DNA of 6,080 bases, taken from the NCBI GenBank assembly GCA_030042375.1, contig JASHZU010000295.1:1-6080 (forward strand), read 5' to 3'. The translations under genes and the position numbers were made by a program. Origin of the DNA: Verrucomicrobiia bacterium (GTDB taxonomy: Bacteria; Verrucomicrobiota; Verrucomicrobiae; Limisphaerales; UBA11358). Position 1 is the first letter of the stretch, and every line of letters starts with the position of its first letter. The notes under the pieces are model-generated. The model was not told the origin of the DNA. It searched no databases and saw only the letters and a list, made by a program, of their open reading frames with translations. Below, one piece after another: positions 5,980-6,080 of this stretch.

Positions 5980-6080
5980 ATGGGAAAACGACGCGAGGCG
6001 CGCGAGCGCACGGTGCAGTTTTTGTTTCAGTACGACCTGAATCCGCCGGGGGATTTGGAGCGCGCCCTGAACGAATTTTG
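5980..6080 (+). CDS. nusB: Transcription antitermination factor NusB, N-terminal part
   Basis: Only the first 33 codons lie inside the window. They read MGKRREARERTVQFLFQYDL followed by NPPGDLERALNEF. The basic RRxARE start followed by a helix with the pattern A/V-x-F-L-x-Q-x-D is the NusB N-terminal helix 1. This region contributes to binding boxA RNA together with NusE (ribosomal protein S10) during rRNA antitermination. The NPP-ED/GDLE-AL continuation is typical of Verrucomicrobiota NusB as I remember it. AGGAG at 5967-5971 with an 8-nt spacer fixes the start. nusB commonly follows ribH, but here a membrane protein of unknown function precedes it with a 113-bp gap, so it is probably transcribed from its own promoter. 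Confidence 0.85.
   Translation, partial: MGKRREARERTVQFLFQYDLNPPGDLERALNEF

Overview
The window looks like chromosomal DNA of a free-living Verrucomicrobiota bacterium, probably of the Pedosphaera/Limisphaera type. This is inferred from the gene mix and not from a marker gene. The clues are a Cys-rich secreted HYR-repeat protein, a stand-alone prepilin-like protein with an H-Xn-DG motif, a short-form M29 aminopeptidase and the style of the NusB N-terminus. No tRNA, rRNA, CRISPR array, IS element or attachment site was seen, and none of the genes is visibly broken.

Layout from left to right. Bases 1-652 (minus strand) hold a DUF2975 membrane protein followed 4 nt later by the start of a small Cro/CI-type regulator. 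This is the conserved pair known from Bacillus subtilis as YoaS/YozG. Upstream of the pair, an AT-rich 95-bp gap carries a perfect 9-bp inverted repeat (693-715) built from three TTTATCG/CGATAAA half-sites, a plausible operator. Bases 748-2430 (minus) encode a 560-residue exported protein. It has HYR repeats plus a jelly-roll-like domain of a kind common in Bacteroidota surface proteins, and this domain appears to be inserted inside an HYR repeat.

A divergent spacer (2431-2593) separates it from an M29-type metallo-aminopeptidase (2594-3703, plus), whose metal ligands are all visible. That gene converges with a prepilin-like gene (3708-4592, minus) across only 4 nt. A second divergent spacer (4593-4731) has candidate promoters facing both ways. 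It leads into a small exported BamE/SmpA-like protein (4732-5118) and a multi-pass membrane protein (5201-5866), both on the plus strand and possibly co-transcribed. The window ends with the first 33 codons of nusB (5980 onward), which has a clear Shine-Dalgarno sequence.

The genes do not form one pathway. The window is a set of short, independent transcription units, mostly cell-envelope proteins, with housekeeping nusB at the right edge. No clearly new multi-gene system is visible. The points most worth a second look are the DUF2975/regulator module with its operator and odd start region, and the domain insertion in the HYR protein.
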